A DNA stretch of 64,000 bases, taken from NCBI RefSeq assembly GCF_004297125.1, contig NZ_SCVD01000028.1:62001-126000 (forward strand). Reading direction: 5' to 3'. A program made the position numbers and the translations under genes. The notes below the pieces were generated by a model. The model was not told the DNA's origin, did not search any database, and worked only from the letters and a program-made list of their open reading frames with translations. The stretch comes from Phenylobacterium sp. (GTDB taxonomy: Bacteria > Pseudomonadota > Alphaproteobacteria > Caulobacterales > Caulobacteraceae). Below, piece after piece: positions 25,501-34,319 of the stretch; the stretch's first letter is position 1, and the number at the start of each line of letters is the position of its first letter.

Positions 25501-26682
25501 TCAGACGTTGCGGACCGTGCCCTGGATGAAGCCGCCGCCCAGCACGCGGGTCGGCGCCTCGGGCGCGTAGAGCACGCAGGCCTGGCCGGGCGCCACGCCC
25601 TCCTCGGCCGCGTCGAACACCAGGCCCGGCTGGCCGTCGACCAGGCCGAGCTTACCCGGGACCGGCTCGCGGGTGGAGCGAACGCGGGCCAACACCGGCC
25701 GGCCGGCGTCGCACGCCGCCTCGATGGAGGCGCCATCGCCGACCCAGCTTCGTTCCCCAAACGTCAGCGCCGTGGTCAGCAGCGCCTCGCGGGGCCCGAC
25801 GATCACCTGGCGCCGGTCGGCGTCGATCTTCACCACGAACAACGGATCGCCCACGGCCACGTTCAGCCCGCGGCGCTGGCCGATAGTGTAGCGGGTCACC
25901 CCCTCGTGACGGCCCAGCACGCGGCCGTCCTGATGTACGATGTCGCCCGGCTCCGCGCCGTGCGGGCGCAAGCGGTCGATGACCGTGGTGTAGCGGCCCT
26001 CCGGCACGAAGCAGATGTCCTGGCTGTCCGGCTTGTCGGCCACCGCCAGGCCCAGCTCCATCGCCGCCGCCCGCACGGCCGGCTTCGGCAGGGCGCCCAA
26101 TGGGAAGCGCAGGTAGGCGAGCTGCTCCGAAGTCGTCGCGAAGAGAAAGTAGGATTGGTCCCGGGCCGGATCCGCCGCGCGGTGCAGCTCGGGCCCAGCC
26201 GGGCCCACCTCGCGGCGCACGTAGTGGCCGGTCGCCATGGCCTCGGCCCCCAGGTCGCGGGCCACGTCCAGCAGGTCGCGGAACTTCACTGTCTGATTGC
26301 AGCGGATGCAGGGAATGGGCGTCTCGCCGCGCAGGTAGCTGTCGGCGAACTCCTCAATGACCTGCTGCTTGAAGCGGCTCTCATAGTCGAGGACGTAGTG
26401 CGGGATGCCGATGGCGTCGGCCGCCGTGCGCGCGTCGTGGATGTCCTGGCCGGCGCAGCAGGCGCCCTTTTTCTGGATCGCCGCGCCGTGGTCGTAGAGC
26501 TGCAAGGTCACGCCGACCACGTCGTAGCCGGCCCGCGCCAGCAGGGCGGCGGTAACGGTGGAGTCCACCCCGCCGGACATCGCGGCCACGATCCGGGTCC
26601 CGATCGGCAGCCGCACGGCGTCGCGCGCGGCCTCGATGAGGCCGTCGCCGAGGCGGTCGGGAACGAGGACCGGAGCGTTCAT
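25501..26682 (-). CDS. mnmA: tRNA-specific 2-thiouridylase MnmA
   Basis: Enzyme of 393 residues that puts sulfur on uridine-34 of Lys, Glu and Gln tRNAs. The PP-loop is SGGVDS at 36-41. The two catalytic cysteines lie in PIPCIRCNQTVKF and SQDICFVPEGRY. ATGHYVRR and DPARDQSYFLF are also characteristic. The N-terminal ~25 residues are longer than in E. coli. The frame and family length leave no doubt about the call. Confidence 0.96.
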   Translation of the reverse strand: MNAPVLVPDRLGDGLIEAARDAVRLPIGTRIVAAMSGGVDSTVTAALLARAGYDVVGVTLQLYDHGAAIQKKGACCAGQDIHDARTAADAIGIPHYVLDYESRFKQQVIEEFADSYLRGETPIPCIRCNQTVKFRDLLDVARDLGAEAMATGHYVRREVGPAGPELHRAADPARDQSYFLFATTSEQLAYLRFPLGALPKPAVRAAAMELGLAVADKPDSQDICFVPEGRYTTVIDRLRPHGAEPGDIVHQDGRVLGRHEGVTRYTIGQRRGLNVAVGDPLFVVKIDADRRQVIVGPREALLTTALTFGERSWVGDGASIEAACDAGRPVLARVRSTREPVPGKLGLVDGQPGLVFDAAEEGVAPGQACVLYAPEAPTRVLGGGFIQGTVRNV

Positions 26683-26720
26683 GCCGGCCTATGTAGCGGT
26701 TAGGCCGCGGCTTTTCGAGG

Positions 26721-27650
26721 CTAGCGCAGGAGATTGATGAGGGATGATTCCTGCAGCGCCTGGAACACGTAGGCCGCCGACTGCACGGAGAGCTGCGCCT
26801 GTTGGAGCTGGGCGGAGGCTTCGGCCATGTCGGCGTCGGTGATATCGCCGAGCATGCCGGCCAGCGAGTTCTGCCGGGTCTGGAGGTCCTCGGCGACGGT
26901 CTCGAGGCGCTTCTGGTTCACGCCGTTATAGGCGGCGACGTTGGTGACGTCGGCCCGGACAGCGTCCCAGTTGGCGAGCTCACCCTCCAGGAAGGTCTGC
27001 TGCGCCGCCGTGAGCTGGCCGGTGAAGGGACCCGAGCCGCCCTGGTTGAAGGTCTGGAAGGTCTTGAAGGCGTTGAGCAGGTCCGTGCCGAGATCGTCCG
27101 AGAGGATGCCCGTCGTGACCGTGGTCGCCTCGTCCAGCTTGGCCGTCACCTTGAAGTCGTCGTTCTTAAAGAAGCTGGCGATCGGCGGGCCGGCCGTGAG
27201 GTCCGACAGCGTCGTGACGGTGACGGGCCGGGTGTCCACCTGGCCACCGGCGAACAGGTACTTTCCGCCGTAGCGTGCGTTCATGCCCTCGACCGCGTTG
27301 CGCAGCTGCGCTTCCACGTCCTCCACCAGGGTGTCGGCGCGACCGGAGGCCAGCGCCTCCGAGAAGATCTGGCGGACCGCCTGGGCGGTGTCGGCGACCC
27401 GGGTGAGGGCGGTGTTCTGCGTATCCAGCTTGTCGGTGAGGATCTTGTTCTGCTCCTCGAACACGCCCAGCCGCGTCTGCACCGAGCGCATGGCCGTGAG
27501 CAGCTCCGAGGACTTGGCGTAGTCCTTGAGGTTCTGACCGTTCTTCCGCGTGGCGACCTTGTCGCCCGCCTCCATCTGGTTGCGCTGGGCGGCAAGCAGG
27601 TTGGTGAGGACGTTGGCGTAGTTCCCGGAGGTGGTGACGCGCGTGACCAT
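26721..27650 (-). CDS. flgL: flagellar hook-filament junction protein FlgL
   Basis: Secreted flagellar protein of 309 residues (HAP3) that joins the hook to the filament. Both ends are flagellin-like: MVTRVTTSGNYANVLTNLLAAQRNQMEAGDKVATRK at the start and DADMAEASAQLQQAQLSVQSAAYVFQALQESSLINLLR at the end, which form the coiled-coil core. The middle is variable. It begins 11 bases after flgK, so the two form one operon. The upstream sigma-54 promoter would make it a late-middle class gene. Confidence 0.94.
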   Translation of the reverse strand: MVTRVTTSGNYANVLTNLLAAQRNQMEAGDKVATRKNGQNLKDYAKSSELLTAMRSVQTRLGVFEEQNKILTDKLDTQNTALTRVADTAQAVRQIFSEALASGRADTLVEDVEAQLRNAVEGMNARYGGKYLFAGGQVDTRPVTVTTLSDLTAGPPIASFFKNDDFKVTAKLDEATTVTTGILSDDLGTDLLNAFKTFQTFNQGGSGPFTGQLTAAQQTFLEGELANWDAVRADVTNVAAYNGVNQKRLETVAEDLQTRQNSLAGMLGDITDADMAEASAQLQQAQLSVQSAAYVFQALQESSLINLLR

Positions 27651-27661
27651 GGTTGCTTACC

Positions 27662-29758
27662 TCAGACGATGCCGAGCAGGACGTCGTACAATTCGCCGAC
27701 GGCCTGGATCATGCGGGCGGAAGCGTTGAACGCTTGTTGATAGGTGGTGAGGTTCACCAGTTCCTCGTCGAGGTTGACCCCTTCGACGGACTGGCGACGG
27801 TTGGTGGCTTCGGCCGCGACGGCCTCGGCGCTGGCCTTCCGGGTCTCAGCGGACGCGGCCCCCCGGCCGATGGCCCCGCCGAACTCGGCCGCGTAGCGCG
27901 ACACCGTCATGTTCACCTGGCCCAGCGAACCCGCGGCCTGGAACAGGGTGTTGATCTCTCCGGCGTTCGAAAGGTCCAGCGCGCCCTTGCCGTCGCCCGG
28001 CCGGACGGCCACCTGGCCGACGGCGGCGCTGGTGTCCAGCTTGCCCATCGCCATCTTGGTGGGGTCGGAATTGAAGATCGTCGACACCTGGAAGCGGCCG
28101 GCGCGGGTCGAACGTTCCTGGACGCCCAGGCCGAAGAGCTGGCTGATCGAGGGCCCGCCCGCCCCGCGCTCGGTGTTGTCGGTCAGGATCGAGACCTTGG
28201 TGTCGATCGCCGCGCCCGACGTGAAACTGAGGACGCCGCTGGCGTCGAGGCCGAACGAACCGTAGACGCCCACCCCGGTCGCCGGACTGTTCAGCGAGGC
28301 CAGCAGGTCACTCATGTTGGCCGCCGCCGGCACGGTCACCGTGACGGTGCTGAGCGGCCGGCCGTCGGTGCTGGACAATTGCAGGCTGATCTGGTCGCCG
28401 GGCGTGAAGCCGTGCGGGCTCGCGGTCGTCAGGCCCGTGGCGTAGTTGGTCTGGCCCGTCGATTTGATGAGGTCGTTGAGACCGAAGAAGTGCGAGAAGC
28501 CGCGCCCGGTCTTCTGCGACGTGCCCTCGTCGATCGCCAGGCCGTTGCCGCCGGTGGCGTTCAAGGTCAGCGCACCGTTGGCGAAGGTGGCGCTGCCGGC
28601 GCCGCCCAGGGCGGTGTTCAGGCTGGTCAGGAAGGTGGCGGGCGTGAACGGCGTCCCCGCCGCACCGTTGACCGACATGGTCCCGGCCGTGAAGTCGATG
28701 TCGATCTTGCGTTGCATCAGGCCTTGCGGATCGACGATCGCGATCGTCGAGGAACCCGTGAAGCCGGTGACGCCGGTGGTCAGGTCCAGGCCGGTGTCGC
28801 GGCCCACCATGCTCGCAGGCCCCGGATAGGCGGCGGCGTCATTGTTGGCGGCGTTGAGCTGATCGACGGCCTTGCTGACGAACTCGCCCAACTGGTCGTA
28901 GATCTTGGGCAGCTCCACGTCGCGCAGTTCGAGCAGGCCCTTGAGCTCGCCGCTATTTATGCTGATCGCCGGCGTGGACGTGCTGCCGGCGATCTGGGCG
29001 GTGATATAGCCCGGCGTCGTGTCGGTCGATTGGTAGACGAGCTTGGCGGGATCGTCGCCGGCGAGCAGGATCCCCTCGGCTGAGCGCACGTCCACGCCGC
29101 CCCCCGCACGCGGGGACACGCGCACGCTCATAAGGCCGGCCAGTTCGTCGAGCAGCTGGCTCTGGATGTTCTCCGAGCCCGAGGCGTCGGCCCCCACGAC
29201 GCTCGCGCGCCTGATATCGGCGTTCAGCTTGCTGATCTCCTCCAGCAGGCTGTTGGCCCGGTCGACGTCGGCCGTGATCTGCGTCTCGACCGTATCTCCG
29301 AGGGCGACGATCTGGCCGTTGATCCGGTCGGCTTCGCTCAGGAAGTCCTCGACGTTCGACAGCGCCTGGCTGCGCAGGAGGGTCGAGGACGGGTCGTCGG
29401 CGGCGGTGGCGAAGGCGGCGAAGATCTTGTCCAGGCGATTGAAGAAGAAGCCGTCGGCGCCGGGGTCGCCGAACAGGCTCTGGGCGTTGTCCAGGTACTG
29501 CGAGACAGCGCCCCAGCGCTCGGCGTCCGACGCCGCGGTCAGCGAGGCCATCTGCAGGTACTGGTCGGTGATGCGCTTAACGCCGTCGACCTTGACGCCC
29601 ATGCCGGCGCCGTCGACCACCAGGGAACTCTGGTTGACCGTCTTTCGCACGTAGCCGGGCGTGTTGACGTTGGCGATGTTGTCCGAGACCGCGCGCAGCG
29701 AGGCCTGCGCAGCGTTGAGGCCGGACGACGCGGTTCGGAGTGTGGCCGTTAGCGACAT
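27662..29758 (-). CDS. flgK: flagellar hook-associated protein FlgK
   Basis: HAP1, 698 residues, exported through the flagellar type III system and located between hook and FlgL. The N-terminus has the rod/hook family motif LRAVSDNIANVNTPGYVRKTV. The C-terminus ends GVNLDEELVNLTTYQQAFNASARMIQAVGELYDVLLGIV. It is longer than the ~550-residue enterobacterial form because of a larger central region. It is preceded on the minus strand by a sigma-54 promoter about 150 bases upstream. Confidence 0.95.
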   Translation of the reverse strand: MSLTATLRTASSGLNAAQASLRAVSDNIANVNTPGYVRKTVNQSSLVVDGAGMGVKVDGVKRITDQYLQMASLTAASDAERWGAVSQYLDNAQSLFGDPGADGFFFNRLDKIFAAFATAADDPSSTLLRSQALSNVEDFLSEADRINGQIVALGDTVETQITADVDRANSLLEEISKLNADIRRASVVGADASGSENIQSQLLDELAGLMSVRVSPRAGGGVDVRSAEGILLAGDDPAKLVYQSTDTTPGYITAQIAGSTSTPAISINSGELKGLLELRDVELPKIYDQLGEFVSKAVDQLNAANNDAAAYPGPASMVGRDTGLDLTTGVTGFTGSSTIAIVDPQGLMQRKIDIDFTAGTMSVNGAAGTPFTPATFLTSLNTALGGAGSATFANGALTLNATGGNGLAIDEGTSQKTGRGFSHFFGLNDLIKSTGQTNYATGLTTASPHGFTPGDQISLQLSSTDGRPLSTVTVTVPAAANMSDLLASLNSPATGVGVYGSFGLDASGVLSFTSGAAIDTKVSILTDNTERGAGGPSISQLFGLGVQERSTRAGRFQVSTIFNSDPTKMAMGKLDTSAAVGQVAVRPGDGKGALDLSNAGEINTLFQAAGSLGQVNMTVSRYAAEFGGAIGRGAASAETRKASAEAVAAEATNRRQSVEGVNLDEELVNLTTYQQAFNASARMIQAVGELYDVLLGIV

Positions 29759-29904
29759 CGATTAAGGCTCCGCCCGGCAAAGGCTGACGCATGACCCGGC
29801 GGATTCTGCCGGGGCATTGGTGAACGCGCTCGCGTCAGGCCGGAAATTCTTCAACAGTTTCAACATTTGGCCCTCTCAGGACCCGATGAGTTCAAGAATG
29901 GAGG

Positions 29905-29920
29905 CGCAAGTCCGGCGCCA
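29905..29920 (-). promoter_or_regulatory. sigma-54 promoter for flgK-flgL
   Basis: On the minus strand the sequence is TGGCGC-CGGAC-TTGCG, matching the -24/-12 consensus TGGCAC-N5-TTGCA, including the invariant GG and GC ten bases apart. It is about 147 bases upstream of the flgK start. Sigma-54 with an FlbD-type activator drives hook and HAP genes in Caulobacter. Confidence 0.75.
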
Positions 29921-30092
29921 GTTCGGACGGTGGAAGCCCAACGGCAGTCTGCACGGCCAAGGTTAGGGTTTTGGTAAGGCGGCAGGGAACGCCCCATCCG
30001 CGCGCCGACGGCCCGGCAAATTCATCCGCGGCATCGTTGGAGACCGAGAGCGATATCCGGACTTTTTCCATTAAAACAACGCACTGGCAAAC

Positions 30093-30108
30093 TGGCCCGG
30101 GGGTTGCT
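30093..30108 (+). promoter_or_regulatory. sigma-54 promoter for fliK-flgD-flgE
   Basis: TGGCCC-GGGGG-TTGCT at -24/-12 spacing, with GG and GC ten bases apart. It is 69 bases upstream of the fliK ATG, so transcription should begin near 30120. Together with the minus-strand element it makes a divergent sigma-54 pair. Confidence 0.8.
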
Positions 30109-30177
30109 CAGGAGGGATCCGAATGAGCCCGGCGCAGGACGCGCCTTCCCTCACATCGAAGCCAGTCACCCCATCCC

Positions 30178-31749
30178 ATGACCGCGTCCGCGCTCAACAT
30201 CGCCTCGATCGCTCCCACCGCCCAGCCGGGCGGCGGCGCCTCCGCCCATGCGGCCGGCGCCGGGCCGCTCGCCGGCTTCGAGGCGTTGCTCGCGGCCCTG
30301 TTCCCGCAAGCCGACCCCACCGCCGCGGCCCCGGTCCCCGGTCAGCCGGCCGCGGCCGCCGCTATTGCCGGCGCACCCGTGAAGGCGGATGCGGCGCCCG
30401 AAGGCGTCAAGGACGATGCCGACGTGGAACCCGACGCCGCGATCGACGGGCCGGCCACCGGCGCGCCCACCACCGGCGACACGGCGGCGGCGCTTGCGGC
30501 AAGTCTGGTGGCGGCCCAGCCAGCCACGGTCGAGACGCCCGTCACCACGACCAAGAACACCGCCGCCCAGGACGCCACCGCCACCGCACCCCACGCGTTC
30601 GGCCGCGAGAAGACCAAGGGCGCGCCCGCCGCGCCGGCCATCCTGCACGCCAATCCCAACGCCCACCTCGCCGAGAAGGCCGAACAGGCCGAGCTCGCGG
30701 CGAATGCGACGGACAACGGGACCCCGGCCGTCGACGCCAAGGTCCCGGAAGCCCCCGCCCACCCGCAAGCTTCGCAAGCCGCGCCGCCGGCCCGCAACGC
30801 CAGTTCCGCTTCGGTGACCCCGCCCCCCGCCGCCACGCCGCCGGCCGCCGCGGCCCCGGCGCCCGACGTCCAGCCCGACCTGGCGCCGGCCGCCGCCGTC
30901 GAGGCCCCGGTCGAGGCGCCCGCGGAGGCGCCGCCCGTCGAGACGACCGCCATGGCCGCGAGCCTCACGCCCCGCGCCGACGCCGCACCGGCGCCCGCGC
31001 CGAACGGCCGCGCCGCGAGGTCCGAGCGGGCCAAGGCTCCGACCGACGCAAAGGCCGCAGGGTCCGACGACCTCAAGCCCCTGGAGGCTGTCGACAAGCC
31101 CGTCCATGGCAAGGCTGCGCAAGCCGCCGCCCAGGCCGCAGGCAAGGACGCGTCGACCACCATCGAGGCCGCCGAGGCCAAGCCGGACGAGACGACGACC
31201 GCCTCGGAATCGCCTGACGCGATGATGCAGGGCGAGACCCGCGCCGCCTCGCAGGCCGCCTCACCGGCCGCCGCCACGATGCAGGGAGCCCGCGGCGGCC
31301 CGGAGACGGTGGCCCATCTCGCCGCCCAGATCGTCAAGAAGCTGGAAGGCAAGTCCACCCACTTTGACGTCCAGCTCGATCCGCATGGGCTGGGCAAGGT
31401 GGACGTCCACATCGAGATCGGCGCCCAGGGCCGGATCACCGCGGGCATGACCTTCGACAATCCGCAGGCGGCCGCCGACGTGAAGGCCCGCGCCGCCGAG
31501 CTGCAGCGCGCGCTGGAGCAGGCCGGCTTCGACATATCGGGCGGCATCAGCTTCGACGTCGCGGACGACCGCGGCCAGCCGCAACAGCAGAACCAAGCCT
31601 GGCAGAACGAGAGCGACGCGAGCCGCGCCTTCCGAGGCCAGGCGTTCCGCGCGGCGCTCGACACCGCCGGCGATGCGGCCGACGCCGCCAACCAGGGCGC
31701 TCTGCGCCTGCGCCGGGGTGTGAACGCCGGCCTCGACGTGAGGATCTAA
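30178..31749 (+). CDS. fliK: flagellar hook-length control protein FliK
   Basis: Molecular ruler of 523 residues that sets hook length and switches export specificity. About 380 N-terminal residues are Ala-, Pro- and Thr-rich low complexity, as usual for the ruler part. The C-terminal switch domain (~385-465) reads ESKTHFDVQ-like and continues LDPHGLGKVDVHIEIGAQG and ARAAELQRALEQAGFDI. A Gln-rich stretch (QPQQQNQAWQ) follows. The start was taken as the first ATG after the sigma-54 promoter. flgD begins 5 bases downstream. Confidence 0.9.
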   Translation: MTASALNIASIAPTAQPGGGASAHAAGAGPLAGFEALLAALFPQADPTAAAPVPGQPAAAAAIAGAPVKADAAPEGVKDDADVEPDAAIDGPATGAPTTGDTAAALAASLVAAQPATVETPVTTTKNTAAQDATATAPHAFGREKTKGAPAAPAILHANPNAHLAEKAEQAELAANATDNGTPAVDAKVPEAPAHPQASQAAPPARNASSASVTPPPAATPPAAAAPAPDVQPDLAPAAAVEAPVEAPAEAPPVETTAMAASLTPRADAAPAPAPNGRAARSERAKAPTDAKAAGSDDLKPLEAVDKPVHGKAAQAAAQAAGKDASTTIEAAEAKPDETTTASESPDAMMQGETRAASQAASPAAATMQGARGGPETVAHLAAQIVKKLEGKSTHFDVQLDPHGLGKVDVHIEIGAQGRITAGMTFDNPQAAADVKARAAELQRALEQAGFDISGGISFDVADDRGQPQQQNQAWQNESDASRAFRGQAFRAALDTAGDAADAANQGALRLRRGVNAGLDVRI

Positions 31750-31754
31750 CGACC

Positions 31755-32492
31755 ATGGCCGTCGACGCCGTCACCAATACAGCCGCGGCCAGCGGCACGG
31801 GCCGCGCCCGCCTGGCCGAGAACTTCGACACCTTCCTGACGCTGCTCACCACGCAGTTGAAGAACCAGGACCCGCTGTCGCCGATGGACTCGACCCAGTT
31901 CACCCAGCAGCTGGTGCAGATGACGGGCGTGGAGCAGCAGCTCCTGACCAACGACCTGCTCGAGAAGCTGGTGTCGAACACCGGCACGGGCGTGGCCACC
32001 GCCGTCAGCCTGATCGGCAAGGAGGTCCGCGCCGACTCCGACGTGGCGGCGCTGAAGGGCGGCAAGGCGGAGTGGGGCTACAGCCTCGATCGCGCCGCCA
32101 CGGATGTGAAACTCGAGATCCTCGACTCCAAGGGCCGCGTGGTCCGCACCATCGCCCCCACCGACAACGCGGCCGGCGAGCACACGCTGACCTGGGACGG
32201 CAAGGGCACCGGCGGCAGCGACCTGCCGGACGGAACCTACAGCCTCAAGGTCACGGCCAAGGACAGCGAAGGCAGCGCTGTCACCTCCAACGTCTACATC
32301 GACGGCAAGGTCACCGGCGTCGAACAGCAGGACGGCATGACCTACCTCACCATCAAGGGCGCGCAGGTCCCCTGGGACAAGCTCGTCAGCATCCGCCAGC
32401 CGGAAGAATCCGAGGAGACCGCCACGGCGGCCACGGACACCGGTTCAACCGACAACTCGGACGACAAAACGTCGTCTCCAGCGGCGGCCTAG
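31755..32492 (+). CDS. flgD: flagellar hook cap protein FlgD
   Basis: Hook scaffolding protein of 245 residues needed to polymerise FlgE. The conserved N-terminal segment is FDTFLTLLTTQLKNQDPLSPMDSTQFTQQLVQMTGVEQQL (~30-70). A FlgD Ig-like/tudor region follows (LEILDSKGRVVRTI through GEHTLTWDGKGTGGSDLPDGTYSL). The tail is Thr/Ser/Asp-rich. It lies between fliK and flgE in the hook operon. Confidence 0.95.
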   Translation: MAVDAVTNTAAASGTGRARLAENFDTFLTLLTTQLKNQDPLSPMDSTQFTQQLVQMTGVEQQLLTNDLLEKLVSNTGTGVATAVSLIGKEVRADSDVAALKGGKAEWGYSLDRAATDVKLEILDSKGRVVRTIAPTDNAAGEHTLTWDGKGTGGSDLPDGTYSLKVTAKDSEGSAVTSNVYIDGKVTGVEQQDGMTYLTIKGAQVPWDKLVSIRQPEESEETATAATDTGSTDNSDDKTSSPAAA

Positions 32493-32546
32493 ACGGCCGG
32501 ACCCACGCAGCACGCGAAACCCGCTTCAGGAGAACGGAACCAAGTC

Positions 32547-33797
32547 ATGTCCATCAATTCAGCACTGCTCGCCGGCGTTTCCGGGTTGGTCGCCAACTCG
32601 TCCGCCCTGGCGGCGATCTCGGACAACATCGCGAACGTCAACACGGTGGCCTACAAGCGCAACCAGGTGAATTTCGCCAACGTCGTCACCGCACAGGCGG
32701 TGAAGGGCCGATACTCGGCCGGCGGCGTCCAGGGCATCACCCGCCAGTTCGTCAGCACCCAGGGCCTGATCCAATCGTCGGGCTCGGCGACCGACCTGGC
32801 TATCTCGGGCGACGGCTTCTTCGTCGTGACGAACAAGGGCGCCGGGCTCACCGCGTCCGACACGCGCTCGTTCACCCGCCAGGGCTCGTTCAGCGTCGAT
32901 CCCGCGGGCTTCCTGCGCAACGACTCCGGGCTCTTCCTTCAGGGTTGGCCGGTCCAGTCCGACGGCAGCTTCGTGACGCCGCCGTCCGACCTGACGGCGA
33001 TGGACTCGATCAACGTCAAGAACCTGGGCGCCGCCGTCTCGCCGACCGGGAAGGTCGGGATTACCGCCAACCTCGACAAGGTGAACCCCACCGCGCCGGA
33101 CCCGATCGACGTCAACATCGTGGATGCGGCGGGCGGGCGGCACACCCTACGCCTGTCCTTCACCCAGACCTCGGTCAACAACTGGACCATGACGCCGACG
33201 ACGGTGCCCGCCGCCGATGCCGCGTCGATCACGCCCGCCGCCCCGATCCCCGTCACCTTCAACACCGACGGCACGATCAACACCGTCGGCGGCGTCGCGC
33301 CCGATGCGCTGGCCCTGACCGTGAACTGGGCGGCCACGCTGGGGCTGCCCGCGCAGCCGATCACGCTCGATCTCACCAAGGTCAGCCAGTTCGACGAGCC
33401 CAGCAACGTCGGCCAGATCAGCCAGGACGGCGCCGGCGCCGGCAACGTGGTGGCCATCGAGGTGGACGAGGACGGGATCGTCTCGGCGATCTACGACAAC
33501 AACCAAACCCGCAAGGTCGCCAAGATCGCGATCGCCACCTTCCCGAACGCGGACGGCCTGGCCCAGGCGAGCGGCAACTCCTACCGGCCGACCATCGACG
33601 CCGGGGAAATGGTGCTCAAGAACGCCGGCACCGGCGGCGCGGGTCTTATTTCGCCCTCCAGCCTGGAAGCTTCGACTGTCGACTTGTCGGCAGAGTTCAC
33701 CGGCCTGATCCAGACCCAGAAAGCCTACTCGGCTTCCTCAAAGATCATCACTACGGCCGACCAGATGCTAGAAGAACTTATCAACATCAAGCGATAG
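32547..33797 (+). CDS. flgE: flagellar hook protein FlgE
   Basis: Hook subunit of 416 residues. The N-terminus SALLAGVSGLVANSSALAAISDNIANVNTVAYKRN and the C-terminus EFTGLIQTQKAYSASSKIITTADQMLEELINIKR are the conserved axial-protein ends. The central hook domains D1-D2 are of enterobacterial size, shorter than the ~590-residue C. crescentus protein. A 54-base gap with AGGAG precedes the start. It is the last flagellar structural gene of this transcript. Confidence 0.95.
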   Translation: MSINSALLAGVSGLVANSSALAAISDNIANVNTVAYKRNQVNFANVVTAQAVKGRYSAGGVQGITRQFVSTQGLIQSSGSATDLAISGDGFFVVTNKGAGLTASDTRSFTRQGSFSVDPAGFLRNDSGLFLQGWPVQSDGSFVTPPSDLTAMDSINVKNLGAAVSPTGKVGITANLDKVNPTAPDPIDVNIVDAAGGRHTLRLSFTQTSVNNWTMTPTTVPAADAASITPAAPIPVTFNTDGTINTVGGVAPDALALTVNWAATLGLPAQPITLDLTKVSQFDEPSNVGQISQDGAGAGNVVAIEVDEDGIVSAIYDNNQTRKVAKIAIATFPNADGLAQASGNSYRPTIDAGEMVLKNAGTGGAGLISPSSLEASTVDLSAEFTGLIQTQKAYSASSKIITTADQMLEELINIKR

Positions 33798-33868
33798 TAC
33801 TGACCGTTAACTGCGTGAGAAACTTCTGCCTGAACTCAACTGTATTAAAATGGTACACGGGGGAGCCC

Positions 33869-33958
33869 ATGGTTAGGCGTTTCTTTACTAAGGCGATTCA
33901 GCGGCTGTTAGGAGCCGTTGGGTATGCTTCACGTCGAACAGTGATGGTGAGGCGCTAG
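33869..33958 (+). CDS. possible 29-residue basic small protein or leader peptide
   Basis: A 30-codon frame begins MVRRFFTKAIQRLLGAVGYA and ends in Val-Met-Val-Arg-Arg. It has a GGGGGAG ribosome site 4 bases before ATG and stops 7 bases before the sciP start. The product would be strongly basic and could form an amphipathic helix. Codon use is less GC-biased than in neighbouring genes. It may be a translated leader of sciP or chance; the strong ribosome site is the main support. Confidence 0.35.
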   Translation: MVRRFFTKAIQRLLGAVGYASRRTVMVRR

Positions 33959-33965
33959 AAAGCCC

Positions 33966-34253
33966 ATGCTTCAACAACAACAGACGCGCACGAATAGCCG
34001 CGGCGAATCCTATGTGATTGGCCCGACGGGCGCGCCCCTGACCAAGAACGATCTGCCGCCGCCGAACACCGGTCGCTGGGTGATCCGCCGCAAGGCCGAG
34101 GTGGTCGCCGCCGTCCGCGGTGGGCTGATCACGCTGGAGGAGGCCCTGGAACGCTACTCGTTGACCAACGACGAGTTCCTGTCCTGGCAGCGCTCGATCG
34201 AGCGCCACGGGATGGCCGGCCTGCGGACGACGCGCCTGCAGCAATACCGTTAG
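33966..34253 (+). CDS. sciP: SciP, small CtrA inhibitory protein (DUF1153)
   Basis: Cytoplasmic regulator of 95 residues. The sequence MLQQQQTRTNSRGESYVIGPTGAPLTKNDLPPPNTGRWVIRRKAEVVAAVRGGLITLEEALERYSLTNDEF matches SciP/DUF1153, a helix-turn-helix protein that binds CtrA and blocks its activation of cell-cycle genes in swarmer cells. The flgE-sciP order is conserved in Caulobacter. The upstream gap of 168 bases contains one CtrA-like half site (ATGGTTAG at 33869-33876) but no clear full TTAA-N7-TTAA box. A strong terminator follows. Confidence 0.95.
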   Translation: MLQQQQTRTNSRGESYVIGPTGAPLTKNDLPPPNTGRWVIRRKAEVVAAVRGGLITLEEALERYSLTNDEFLSWQRSIERHGMAGLRTTRLQQYR

Positions 34254-34282
34254 ATCGCCCGCAAGGACGATCTGGGGCCGAA

Positions 34283-34319
34283 GCCGGCCGCGCCCTCGGG
34301 TGCGGCCGGTTTTCGTTTG
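34283..34319 (+). terminator. intrinsic terminator after sciP
   Basis: A perfect 8-base stem CCGGCCGC / GCGGCCGG (34284-34291 and 34302-34309), with a loop that can pair further, is followed by TTTTCGTTTGT. It lies 30 bases past the sciP stop and ends just at the stop of the convergent RusA-like gene. Confidence 0.85.

Larger units (their letters stand above)
29759..30177. other. divergent flagellar control region
   Basis: This 419-base gap separates the flgK-flgL operon (minus) from fliK-flgD-flgE (plus). It contains one sigma-54 promoter for each direction, 172 bases apart. AT-rich patches lie near 29850-29875 and 30060-30083, where an architectural protein such as IHF could bind. No gene is seen. 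Enhancer sites for the FlbD-type activator are expected between the promoters but I cannot define them. Confidence 0.6.

Noticed and set aside
33869..33876. CtrA binding site before sciP
   Set aside because: ATGGTTAG resembles one half site, but no second half at the right spacing (TTAA-N7-TTAA) was found, so it is not listed as a site.
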